Of a DNA stretch of 64,000 nt, positions 32,809 to 43,151 are shown piece after piece. The stretch spans positions 4,880,998 to 4,944,997 of the forward strand of contig CM035352.1 in assembly GCA_020137815.1 (NCBI GenBank), read 5' to 3'. Origin of the DNA: Hormiphora californensis. Lineage: Eukaryota; Ctenophora; Tentaculata; Cydippida; Pleurobrachiidae. The notes under the pieces are model-generated. The model searched no databases and was not told the DNA's origin. It saw nothing but the letters and a program-made list of their open reading frames with translations. Both the position numbers and the translations under genes were made by a program. Each line of letters begins with the position of its first letter. Position 1 is the first letter of the stretch.

Positions 32809-35800
32809 CTGTCTTAGTTTGGAGACTTCTTCCACCATTTTCCCCCGTATTTCCCTCTCATCTCTGGATAGCACTATCTTGGCCTTGGGCAGGAGGTCAA
32901 ACAACCTATTAACAGGGGATCTCACCAGCACTAACAACCTCAGGGCACCCTCAGATAACCTCGTATCCTGATATCTCATCGTATCCATTAACACTTTAAC
33001 AAGCTCTTCCCGTCGTGTAAAGAAGTAGTTTGAGGGAGTTAGGAAGGTTGTTAGGGTTCCTCTAAACTCGTTCAACCCCTCACCACCATCATTCAACATA
33101 CACATCACCATTTTATCAAGGTTGGAAACAAACATCTTGTCAAGGTTGAACAGACCCAGAATGTCATCCCAGAGCCCCTCTTCAAGCCGGTTATCGTAGC
33201 AGTGCCTGACTGAACCGTAGATGGAGGTTGTAACCCGCATCCAGTACTTGTATAGGAATATCTCATATGCGTAGGATAGGGCTGAGAGAGTCCGCTGTTT
33301 GATAGCGAATATCTTCTTGTTGAAGGGGAGATCCCTGAACCGAAATTGAGTCTTAAATGCTATTTCATTCGTTGTTTTTGATCCGTTCGAGTCGGAGGTG
33401 TAGTTGTCAGTCTCCCCGTTAAGAAACTGAATAAGTGCCTGGATAATTTTCATTACATTTACATCTCCGTCATCTTCGAAGAATCCCGCCCGGAACATGT
33501 ATTCCACCAGCCTTATCATTTCATAGTTAAAATCATTCGTTCGCTCTGATTCCCGATCGCATACTGAGCTGTACGCGTTTTTCTCCGTCAGAAAGGTCGT
33601 CAATGTTTTCAACAGAGCCCCCTCTCCGTTACCCAACTGCTTCTTCTCCTTCTTGCCCTCATACTGGAATGTCAGCATACTGGGGATCACTTTAGTCTCC
33701 CTGTACCCAGAGTCAATATGGACCGCGATAAGGATCCTGATATACCACGTCCGAATTGGCTTATCGATACCCTGCGTGGTGATCACCCCTAGACACTCTG
33801 GTTGGGAGAACATGCCCAAATCATCGACCACTTTAATTAAGTTGGGGTTCACATGCCTCCCAAAGAGGAGGGCCTCATAAAGACCCAGCTGGGTCAGAAG
33901 ATCAAGATACCCATCCTTGTTTCGTTGATACTTCAAGAGTGAGACACCCCCAAACAGAACTTCCTTGGTCTCCCCTCGGAACTCGTGAGTCAACATTGAG
34001 GGAGAGAGCTTCCCGTTTTTGAAGAGAGCCTGGGTCACTATCATCTGATTCCGGGGGACTGTCCTACTTTTTGTCCGGCACACTTTCGCTAGGATCTTTG
34101 TGATTTCCCGTTTTTCCAGCACATCCTTGGTAGTCTCAAGGCGTAGTAACATGCTCGATAATGTTGACTCTGGGAGTCTGGTTAGAATTGGCTGACTGCC
34201 ACCTACCAGGGTGCATAACGGGGAAATCACATCGGGGAGAACCTCGACACTGTAACGGAGATTGGGTAACAACATCCGGGGGATGATGTTAATCAACTTG
34301 TCCACAAAGTCCGTTACGTGAGATGCGGGTGTGAGGGTAGTGGTGAGGGTGTTCGCCAGACGACACACGTCATCCAAGGTTTTATCGCTGTCTGGAGTGG
34401 ACAATAACTGGCCTAGGTAGTCCAACAAACTACCGGTAAGTTTCAATTCTGAAAGGTTAGTGACAAGGTCTGGGGATGATTTTATGAGATCAATCATCTC
34501 CCCAATCACTGATGTCAAACTTGCCACTTGATCTGGCTCTAGGTCACGTTTCCGGGCTAATAAATCATCCAGGATCATCTTGAACCCAAGGAATTGAGTG
34601 GCAAAGTGCTGGTTTTTAGAGGACACTCTTTGGACCAACCATACATCTTTAAAAGTTCCCTGGTTCATTGGTTTCAATGTCAGCTCACTTTCCTCCAACC
34701 CTATAAATCACCTTCCCTGTTTCCAGTCTAACGTGACAGCCACTCTTCAGACCGGCCTTATCTTCCGCTTTCAGCCGTTTAGAGTGGGCGAATGTGATTG
34801 AACTCTTGTTACCGGGGAACTTCACCTTCTCTCCCGTTAAGAAATTAACCAGCCTGATTTCTGTTTTCTTGGGATAACAGGACAACCAGCGAGAGAGTTG
34901 GCGGATACAGGATCAAGAATCCAGAAGGTACTCAGAGAGGTACCAGGGGTGAAGCGGAGTGATGGGTTAAGGAACGAATTGTGGGATTCAGATAGACTCA
35001 GCTGTATGATGTCCCCTCCACAAAGATCGTCAGTAGATCTGGACGTGTCCTGGGCGGGAAATGCATGGTTAAATAATGAAACATGGTTAAATAATGAATA
35101 AGGATGGTCATAGTGACACCATCATGTGACACACCATATAATACACACCATATTATATACAGTCGGACCCCGATTTAGTGGCATCCTCGGGGGAAAATCC
35201 TGCCACTAAATCGGGGTGCCAATAAATCGGGGTCAAATAATGTTAATTTCCTATATCGGGGAAAAAATATTCTGCCACTAAATCGGGGTCCGACTGTACA
35301 TATGGGCATCACGTGACTTACCCGTGGACGTGTCCTGGACGGGAAATGCATGGTTAAATAATGAAACATGGTTAAATAATGAATAAGGATGGTCATAGTG
35401 ACACCATCATGTGACACACATATAATACACACCATATTATATACAGTCGGACCCCGATTTAGTGGCATCCTCGGGGGAAAATCCTGCCACTAAATCGGGG
35501 TGCCAATAAATCGGGGTCAAATAATGTTAATTTCCTATATCGGGGAAAAAATATTCTGCCACTAAATCGGGGTCCGACTGTACATATGGGCATCACGTGA
35601 CTTACCCGTGATTCATGACGATCAGCAATGGACAGCACAAATCCCTCCTCACGTGGTGGTCCGATATTCACATCGAACACCCTTGGATAGAGACTGTCCT
35701 TGGGTAGCTGCCTGAGACTACACCGAACAAAACCGTCAGGGTTTGAGAATAGGTTGATACTTGATCCATGGACTACGAGGTCCCCAACCGAGAATTCAGA

Positions 35801-37001
35801 TGATATCGGCCGTATCTTGAACCTACAGAACGTTGTATCAGATACTGTAAACGGGTACAGTACTTCAAGGATAGCCATGATCTCATAACCATGCAAACTA
35901 TTAAACATACAACTAAACCGGTCCCTGGGTAAATTCCCGGTCAAACCCAGTATTTTTCGATTTTCTTCCCAATTTAATTTTTTCTCAGATCTCATTATTC
36001 AGAAACTAATAAACCAATATAACAGTTAAATTATAAAATACGCTTACTGTGATTTAGCGGAAGCATGTCCTCGGAGTGCGCCCCTGAAGTTCCTGTCTTC
36101 TGTCACAGAGATGAGGTCGGAACTCTGGGATAAGAACCGCCCTGTTGCCCGGTGTTGCAGTTGAACGGTGTGACCATATCGCACCTGCAACAGAACTATA
36201 GTGGAGACTGGTAACAACAGTTGTTATAGTGGGTGGCAGGGGTTGGGGGGGGGTTACCAGCACAACCCACTATTATGGAGCTGATAGCAACAGTGGGCTG
36301 GGTAGATCAGTTGCATGTTCTACCTGCCCCTAGTTTTGGGACAAGATTATTCACCTGTGTGTTCAAGTAACGTGATGTCCGTTTCTTATTTTCTGCATTT
36401 TCCCTCTCCACTAAAGCCTCTAACTTTCCAACCTTATCCCAGTTTTTATCGGACTTCTTCTTTTCCTCTTTTAAGGCATTCCGATCCTCGTACCTTGGAA
36501 GATATTGTGTAAGAACAATATTAATATATTTTGACCCAACTTCCATATCCCAAACCCCATGTGCATGATCAGTGTAGATCACCCATGACCATGATTGCAC
36601 TGATAACGCATCATCATCCTCTCAGTCCTTCATGATCACGATGATATAAAACGCTCAGTTCCCCGATCTAATAAAAGTTGATCTACCGAACCCTAACACA
36701 TCTTGAATTGTTCATACTTTATTTTTATTCTAAATTGAATTGAAACAGTGTCAAGCGACTCAACACACATCACAGATCGTACTCATGAAACAACATGCGG
36801 TGTGAGCCACACAAATAAAACGTACAAAAATGTTGGCAGAACTCTGAAAGTACACCAATGAGCCTGGGCTTGGTCGGTTGGAACCACAATGAGGTCACTT
36901 AGTTTAGCGAAGTGATAGAAAGACCCAATGAAGCCTGTGCCATCTGGAACAGCCAAGTCCACTAGGTCCCCGTACTGGATGGCACTGAGGAACGCCTTCA
37001 T
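32809..37001 (-). CDS. IP3-receptor-like calcium channel, N-terminal part (cut by gap, frame breaks)
   Basis: Exons on the - strand: 37001-36826, 36493-36355, 36184-36048, 35822-35606, then 35049 down to the gap. The first four join exactly in phase. The N-terminus (FLSAIQYGDLVDLAVPDGTG) matches the IP3-receptor suppressor domain. VRYGHTVQLQHRATGRFLSQ and FKIRPISSEFSVGDLVVHGS continue it, followed by MIR-type repeats (GGDIIQLSLSESHNSFLNPS). The last exon carries the RIH region (LTQLGLYEALLFGRHVNPNL, then RTWYIRILIAVHIDSGYRE). About 970 residues are visible; family members are about 2,700 and end in a six-helix channel, which is absent here and may lie in the gap. Two frame breaks occur in the last exon, near 34905-34950 (a CT repeat) and near 34690-34705. 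Known role of the family: IP3-gated calcium release from the ER. Confidence 0.8.
35160..35296. mobile_element. Pogo/Tigger-like MITE, copy 3
   Basis: CAGTCGGACCCCGATTTAG and inverted AATCGGGGTCCGACTG, flanked by TA; inside the duplicated intron. Confidence 0.88.
35444..35580. mobile_element. Pogo/Tigger-like MITE, copy 4
   Basis: Identical by eye to copy 3 and carried along by the tandem duplication rather than by a separate insertion. Confidence 0.88.
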
Positions 37002-37480
37002 TATGGACCTGTTTGTGGACAGGTTAGGTTTGATGGGCTTTCTTGAAGAGGTCCGGAGGTTTGGGGCGTGTCAGGGAGAGGAGGTGGTTGTGGAGTGGGC
37101 GGAAAAGGCAGATCAATGGGAGAAACTACAGGAAATGATCGATTGTCTCTTTGATTACGAATCCTACTGTGAGTAAATAAGCATGATTAAATAGTTTCCC
37201 TACAGTGTACTACTTGATTCGATTGATTTCTATTGAATGTTTTTAGCGGGTTATTACAGCTAGTTGTTTTGTATGTAATTAGACTAATAAAATATTTTTA
37301 TTTTAGACTTGACAATAATGAAAATAAGTTCCATCACCAAATCATTCATTCTACCCCTTCCCTGCAGTACTCTCATGTTACACGTGTCGTGCGATATAAT
37401 TGCTTAGCTCGACGATTTATACCTAGCTTACTCAGCCTGGCCATGATCTCTGCACTTTGGGTGACTTGGAAGATCTAGCT
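37002..37480. other. Upstream of the IP3-receptor-like gene, no gene seen
   Basis: Contains the 5' side of the - strand gene. A 57-codon + strand frame at 37003-37176 abuts its start codon but has no independent support. Confidence 0.4.
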
Positions 37481-38385
37481 GTCATTCGGTAAATATCTGG
37501 ACAGGTATGATTGTGAGAGAACGGAGCCAGATAGAGCCAAGCGACCTGTTCCAGCGTCTTCCTTGGACATTTTTAGGTTGGACTAGGATGGTGGGAACCT
37601 TCTGCTGCTGGCAGTATTGCCTCACGAGCAATATGTTTCAATGCTACTCTAGCTGCCGCTTTATGCAAGAAAAAACTGTGGCACTACGGATGATTGAATA
37701 TGTCATGGCATTTTCTCTATTGGGGACAGATGATCGGTTTGACCAGTGTTCCTAGATCACTTTTTAAGCCTGAATATGATGCAACCATAATTGAAGCGTT
37801 TAGATTCCATCTTCATCCTTAAAAATTGGATTTTTGCCAAAATTGCGCCTTGCGCACTTCATGGCCATTTTTATACGTTCTAAACGTCTAAATGACTTGA
37901 ATCCAACGTTAAATGTTAGCTTATACAATTTTCTAGGTCCTATGTTAGTTTAATCACGATCGGTCAATGGATACCTGGCTCATGGCGGCTTTTTTCAACA
38001 TTTGTAAAAAAAATTAAAATCCAGCTTTACCAAATCTAGCGAAAATCGCTTCCCCATGCTAGAAATTTTATCCAAAAATTTCAGGAAGGTGTATGGGGTA
38101 TCTCAAGGCATTTAATAAGCAATATATAGGGTTAAAAACTTTCCGAATTATCCGGAAGTAGGTCAAATTGGTCCAAAATTGAGTTAAAAGTTAGCATAAA
38201 GCGGCAGCTAGAGTAGCATGCGCATTGAAACATATTGCTCGTGAGGCAATACTGCCAGCAGGCGAAGGTTCCCACCATCCTAGTCCAACCTAAAAATGTC
38301 CAAGGAAGACGCTGGAACAGGTCGCTTGGCTCTATCTGGCTCCGTTCTCTCACAAACATACCTGTCCAGATATTTACCGAATGAC
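37481..38385. mobile_element. Inverted-repeat element with 190-base arms
   Basis: Left arm 37481-37666 starts GTCATTCGGTAAATATCTGG; right arm about 38193-38385 is its inverted copy, differing by a few substitutions and small indels. The 525-base centre has no coding capacity. It looks like a non-autonomous foldback transposon. Confidence 0.85.
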
Positions 38386-38399
38386 CTAATATACCAGCT

Positions 38400-38715
38400 T
38401 TATTGGTAATCTCTCTTCGGACTAACTAGGCATCTCACGGTAACTAGCAGTCACAACAACATGTATAATATACATGTTGTTGTGACCTTCCCAGATGTCC
38501 TATTAAAAGACCTGGACGGGGTCTGTGATAATAGTAACGAAATGCTTGAACTTATGTGCAACCGGGATAACTGGAGATCGTTCATTACTACTCGACCTCT
38601 CCGGCCGCCATAAGTCAAGTAAGTCAAGTGTGACGGGGGGGGGGAGGGCCGGGCCCCCGTTGTAACTGCTAGTTACCGTGAGATGCTAGTTAGTCCGAAA
38701 AGAAATTACCAATAA
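38400..38715. mobile_element. Inverted-repeat element with 52-base arms
   Basis: TTATTGGTAATCTCTCTTCGG...ACTAGCAGT at the left and its inverted copy at the right, ending TTACCAATAA. Just inside the left arm is a perfect 35-base palindrome (TCACAACAACATGTA and its complement). It lies 14 bases from the previous element. Confidence 0.85.
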
Positions 38716-39247
38716 CCCCCTGGAATGGAAGGGGGAGATTATAATAATAAATCCCTACCACGAGTCGTGGTCCACGACACCTGGTGATGATGGGGGGGGG
38801 GGGGGGGGCGACATGGTGATTGGTATACCGCATGTCATTATCTGCCACCCCCTGATCCTTATGATCTCTCTTTATGGACGGCAAGTCTCCTTAAAATATA
38901 CATAATATTATGATTACATACCAGAACCTGCCCTATGCTTTGATATTGCTTGTAGGAAATAACTTAGCTCTGTGGGAGTGAGGCTACTAAATGAATAACC
39001 ATGATGATGGGATGTTTCATTTGCCCTGCTAAGATAAAGTGGATAAATGTTCAATTCCTTTGGAATGACGTTTGAAGAACCATTTATCCACTTTATTGAA
39101 GTTGCTGGTCAGGTGGCCGTTAAAGTGGTTTCCTGCATACTACATAAGCAAGATATTCATTGAGTATTCTACGGATAGTAGAATTCTCTATTCCACCTTT
39201 TCAAAGGACCATTGTAGTTTCATTGATTCTTGTTTCGGGGTTGTACA
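38716..39247. other. Intergenic, no gene seen
   Basis: Promoter-side spacer of the GPCR gene. A G-run lies at about 38791-38808. No other structure is evident. Confidence 0.4.
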
Positions 39248-40252
39248 ATGCACAACACAGCTTCCTCTGAACCATGTGACCAGTGTACTGGTATGTGGAC
39301 GCCACCGAGCGACTGGTGGGACGATTGGACAGGACCTAGCGACTGGTGGGACGATTGGACAGGACCTAGCGATTGGTGGAAAGAAGATCACCATTTTTAT
39401 CACGATGAGAGCAGGGTTTTTCCCATTGCAGGCCTTTCCTCCTTTACCACGTGCATAGTAGTTCTTGTTGTCAGTGGCTTTGGTATCCTAACAAACATTG
39501 CATCACTAATCCTGAATACCCTCTTAAAAGAGAGAGGTCTTCCCTCGCAACTAACAAGACTACTCAACATTGTGGATACAGTTGTCTGCCTCATCGCATT
39601 CATTTCCTATCTAGATGAAACACATGTCGTGCATGCGATGTTCAAGGATAACCTATCATACCTCCTGATCCGTGTGTCTGCGATGGTGACCTGTCTCCTG
39701 AGTGTGTCCCGGACCATCAAGATAACACGGCCCTTCTATCAGATCTCGTCAAAAGGAATCTGGTGGTCTTGTGCCGGCATCACAGCCATCCAAGTCGTTT
39801 CCGTAGTGTGCAGTCTTCTCACTGAGGGGGAAGTTTTCCAGGAATCAGAATGGAGATTCAATCCGTTTCACGTGGTCATGTTCGTTGAGATGGTATTGAT
39901 CCTGATAACTGTCCTTATCTCTACCATCCTGTCAATTTGGCAACTAGGAAAATCTACCGAGGTAGGAAACGAACACTCCCTGAAACGCCGAGCAACCATC
40001 ACCATAATAATTATCTCTGTTCTCTACCTTATTTTCAATGGAATCCTAATGATCGCATTTCTGGATAACGTGCTGATCATCATTTCAACACCACACGAAA
40101 TTGAGCGGTTTTCTCTCTACCTTGGATCGCCCCTGAACTCCGCCCTAAATCCTCTCGTCATTCTGGCTCGAAAGAAAACTGTACGGCAGCTGGCAGTTTT
40201 TAACATTTACAACAAGAAACGATCAGGTGGTAATAGAGTCGGTACGGTATAG
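39248..40252 (+). CDS. Rhodopsin-like (class A-type) GPCR with Trp-rich N-terminal repeats
   Basis: Intronless, 334 codons from the ATG at 39248. The extracellular N-terminus has three tandem copies of a ten-residue unit, PSDWWDDWTG (third copy diverged to PSDWWKED). Seven hydrophobic segments follow, the first being CIVVLVVSGFGILTNIASLI with the TM1 N. TM3 ends LSVSRTIKITRP, so the DRY motif is SRT with only the Arg kept. TM7 ends LGSPLNSALNPLVILARKK, where the NPxxY tyrosine is replaced by Ile. The cytoplasmic tail is short and basic. Ligand and G protein cannot be inferred. Divergent single-exon GPCRs like this are common in early animals. Confidence 0.82.
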   Translation: MHNTASSEPCDQCTGMWTPPSDWWDDWTGPSDWWDDWTGPSDWWKEDHHFYHDESRVFPIAGLSSFTTCIVVLVVSGFGILTNIASLILNTLLKERGLPSQLTRLLNIVDTVVCLIAFISYLDETHVVHAMFKDNLSYLLIRVSAMVTCLLSVSRTIKITRPFYQISSKGIWWSCAGITAIQVVSVVCSLLTEGEVFQESEWRFNPFHVVMFVEMVLILITVLISTILSIWQLGKSTEVGNEHSLKRRATITIIIISVLYLIFNGILMIAFLDNVLIIISTPHEIERFSLYLGSPLNSALNPLVILARKKTVRQLAVFNIYNKKRSGGNRVGTV

Positions 40253-41649
40253 AGAGTCTAGGGTGTGCTATTTCAAATTTTTTTCGACTAGGCCATTCAG
40301 TATCTAGCTAATGTGAAACTATGGACAATTCTCTATCACATCAGCAAAACAGAATCTGGATAGTGTTTGTCAGTTACGTTGGCATCGCGATTTAAAAAGT
40401 GTAGTTTTTAACCGAAAAATGGTAAAAACAGGAAAATATGTGTGGTTTTCACCAGTTTTTGACATGTTCTTGATATAAACTTTTTATGGTCAGGGTTGTG
40501 TTCAGCACCTCGAAACTGACAGAATTGATATGCATCATTAAATAATGCTAAAGTTCATTTTTGACCTAAAAATGTTCATTTTTGACAAAAAAATGTTCAT
40601 TTTTGACAAAAAATGTTCATTTTGGACATGTTCTTCAATTTTGAGAGCTTTTTCGTGAACGGGATCGTGTTCCGCAGGCCAAAATTAGTCGATTACAACC
40701 GAAATTTGCTTTCCACCAAGAAAAAACTAAAAAAATTAAAATTCGTCCCCACGATTCTGCAAGTTGGTAAAATTAGCAAGAAAAAAAAAAGGGAGAAATT
40801 TTTTTATTTTTGTTCATAAAGTGGATTTCTGAAGGCTCAAACTCAAAGTAACAGTTGTATAAGTTGTCACGAGACGATTGCTATGTGTGTTTTGTTCGAA
40901 ACAACGCCCTAAAACAGACTTTTTGAAATGAATATGCCCATATATGGGCATAGCTCGTGCCAACGTAATTGGGCCATGGTAGAGCCAAAACTTTGTGATA
41001 AAATGTTTTAGAATGATCGTAGGAGCTCATTTAACCCGATACCAAGTGAAATTTTGAATTAAATTAGGCATTTGAAAAAATAGCACACCTCTATTAGAGA
41101 CACACGAATCGATTGTGGAAATTGCAGCTACCACCTTCATCAATTACTGTGACAGATGGTGTCCCCTCAAATCACACGTATATATCCAGATCTTAGAGAT
41201 AGAGACAAAAACAGTAACGGTATAGTTCAGTGGGTATTAAAAGTGGTATAATATCCAAAAACCGGTGAACCGTGTAAAATGTGTATAGTGTTTGAAGAAT
41301 ACAGTGATATCAGTTGTTATGTTCCCGGGGCATGGAGAGAAAGAGAGGGTCGAACAAGACAAGATATCACTTGAAACGCTTCAGAAACAATGGTGTTATT
41401 TCAGCAGGATTTCGGGTGGAGGGATTTATTGAAAATACATATCTTTATTTAGAAGAGTACTAAAGTCGGATTTTTTTAAGTTACCCCAAACTAGTTAATT
41501 ATTTAGCACACGAGTTAAGGGGGTGAAAACTTTTAAAAAATCCGACATTTAAATGTAACCAATTACAACTACATATTATTATAAGAGTGATCAGTCAATA
41601 GAATAAAGTGTGGTTATATGAGTTTCTGAACTCTTTTTACAATATCTTT
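40253..41649. other. Intergenic, no gene seen
   Basis: AT-rich. About 40557-40630 holds four imperfect tandem copies of ATGTTCATTTTTGACAAAAA. A short foldback element lies at 41461-41551. Otherwise featureless. Confidence 0.5.
41461..41551. mobile_element. AAAGTCGG-family foldback, short copy
   Basis: Left end TAAAGTCGGATTTTTTTAAG and inverted right end AAAAAATCCGACATTTA, with GTTACCCC / GGGGGTGAAAAC inside, resembling the 3228-3382 element but shorter. Confidence 0.7.
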
Positions 41650-42697
41650 CTACAACATTGCTGCAAATAATATTACCACCACCACTCCATAGTTCCATGA
41701 CATTTGCTGCTGGTCACCATTTCTAGACGTTGTATCATTGGCCACTGCATCGGAAAAGCAACACAAAAACTCTGGTATGATATCGTGGATCATGTCCCAG
41801 TTCACATCCCCTCTGTATGGGTTTCCCTGGTTTAAGTGCTCGTAATCCTGCTCTATCAACCTTAGTACTTGTTGGAGGAATTCGGGGAGGTCACACGATA
41901 CACGGTTAAATAGCTTCAACATACCCAAGTAGGAGTACTGTCTTTTGACCCTTTTTGTGGAGTTGTTGTTGGTGCAAAACAGGGGTGAGAGGAAGGTGTG
42001 AACAAGGTTCTGGTGGTCAAGTAGGGTTGTAAGGATCACACAGGAGATGGCAGTTGAGTTGGGTTGACAGTGTGAGATATAGAGGGAGTAACTGATGAGA
42101 GACCTAAAATTCATCTCTCTATCCTCCCCACACATTACCAAATGTAGGACATCGTTAGCTTCATTCTCCAAACATCTATCAAATCGTTTCCTGTCCTTTG
42201 GCTTGAGATTAGCTGAAAAATCAACGTACTCCATGGTAATACCTCGAAGGTCTAGGGCCCCCGAGCAACTCATCTTGTGGACGACACTCAAACAGGCACT
42301 CATAACAGGGTTTTGAACCCGATCTGGCCAGTCATTGTCTCCGCTGCAGAGGTATGCCTCAGCAAGGCGCAATGCAACCGCTTCATTTGTTGTAGCACTG
42401 AAGGAAAGGAAGGAAAGTTAAAACATGGATAGTTACCCTGAGTTTGAACTAGCAGTATTATATTGTTATGTTCTAACCCTCCTTTACTGTTTACACGCGA
42501 AACAGAGTCTAGCTAGGCAAGTATTATAGTAGAACGGTTATTTTGTGCTCGAAGATCACTCCTATCCCTGGCACACGGTTTGTGATGTTATATTGAAAGG
42601 TTACCATGGTTACCAGGGTAACTTTATATGCTAGCTTTCCAACTTACAGTGCACCTCCTACCAGTTCAGCAATGAAAATAGCAAGGAAAGGGGACAT
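41650..42697 (-). CDS. Orphan secreted, probably GPI-anchored protein
   Basis: Two exons, 42697-42648 and 42397-41650, give 265 codons in phase. Exon 1 encodes a signal peptide (MSPFLAIFIAELVGGAL). The mature part contains about ten cysteines (e.g. AYLCSGDNDWPDR, SACLSVVHKMSCSG, EFLCCFSDA) and a dibasic KRVKRQYSYL stretch. The C-terminus is a short polar spacer followed by NYGVVVVILFAAML, the usual form of a GPI-attachment signal. I recognise no domain. It is divergent from POLR1C with 454 bases between start codons. Confidence 0.65.
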
Positions 42698-43151
42698 ACC
42701 AGCAATACGAAATGAACTGGGAACAGCTGGGCACGACTAGGAAGAGAGAGAGTGCATGGTGTCAGTGTCACTAACAACCACGCTTCTGGTGCTCCCGATC
42801 ATTAGACATTCCCCCCCCCCCAGTCCAGAGACAGACATGTGACCGGTGACGTAAGTTTTTGGAGAGACAGTGGGAAGAGAAAAGTGATTGTGGCACATCT
42901 GGTACCAAGATGTGGTGTTGAAGTATGGAACGCGCGGCGACTCAGTCGAGACAGAGTTGCGCGGTTTGGCGCGCCTTTCAAAGCGCCGATCCCTTTTTTC
43001 CCACGCTCACACACACAACACAACACAAATGACAAACCTTGACCCTTGTCACACATTTTGACACAAACACAGTAACCCAGAAACTACACAATCACACCAC
43101 TTTTGTCGTTTAATCACACTAACACTAACCACCTTTTCCCTTTCTAGCAAT
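42698..43151. promoter_or_regulatory. Divergent intergenic promoter region
   Basis: 454 bases separate the start codons of the secreted orphan (-) and POLR1C (+), so both promoters should lie here. No TATA-like element stands out. TTTCTAG just before the POLR1C ATG could be a splice acceptor of a 5' UTR intron. Confidence 0.45.

Larger units (their letters stand above)
35038..35606. repeat. Tandem 284-base duplication of an intron with its exon edges
   Basis: Two near-identical copies, each carrying a pogo-like MITE and the sequence GACGTGTCCTGG ... CACGTGACTTACCCGTG. On the - strand each copy contains a complete intron (GTAAGT ... CAG). Between the two introns lies a 13-base block, 35322-35334, bounded by CAG on one side and GTAAGT on the other. 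Confidence 0.9.

Noticed and set aside
35175-35995. 178-codon frame running from IP3-receptor exon 4 into the MITE
   Set aside because: The C-terminal part is intron and MITE read-through; a GTAAGT donor ends the exon at 35606.
37003-37176. 57-codon + strand ORF abutting the IP3-receptor-like start codon
   Set aside because: No homology, no clear acceptor or partner exon; the opposite strand stays open here as the likely 5' end of the main gene.
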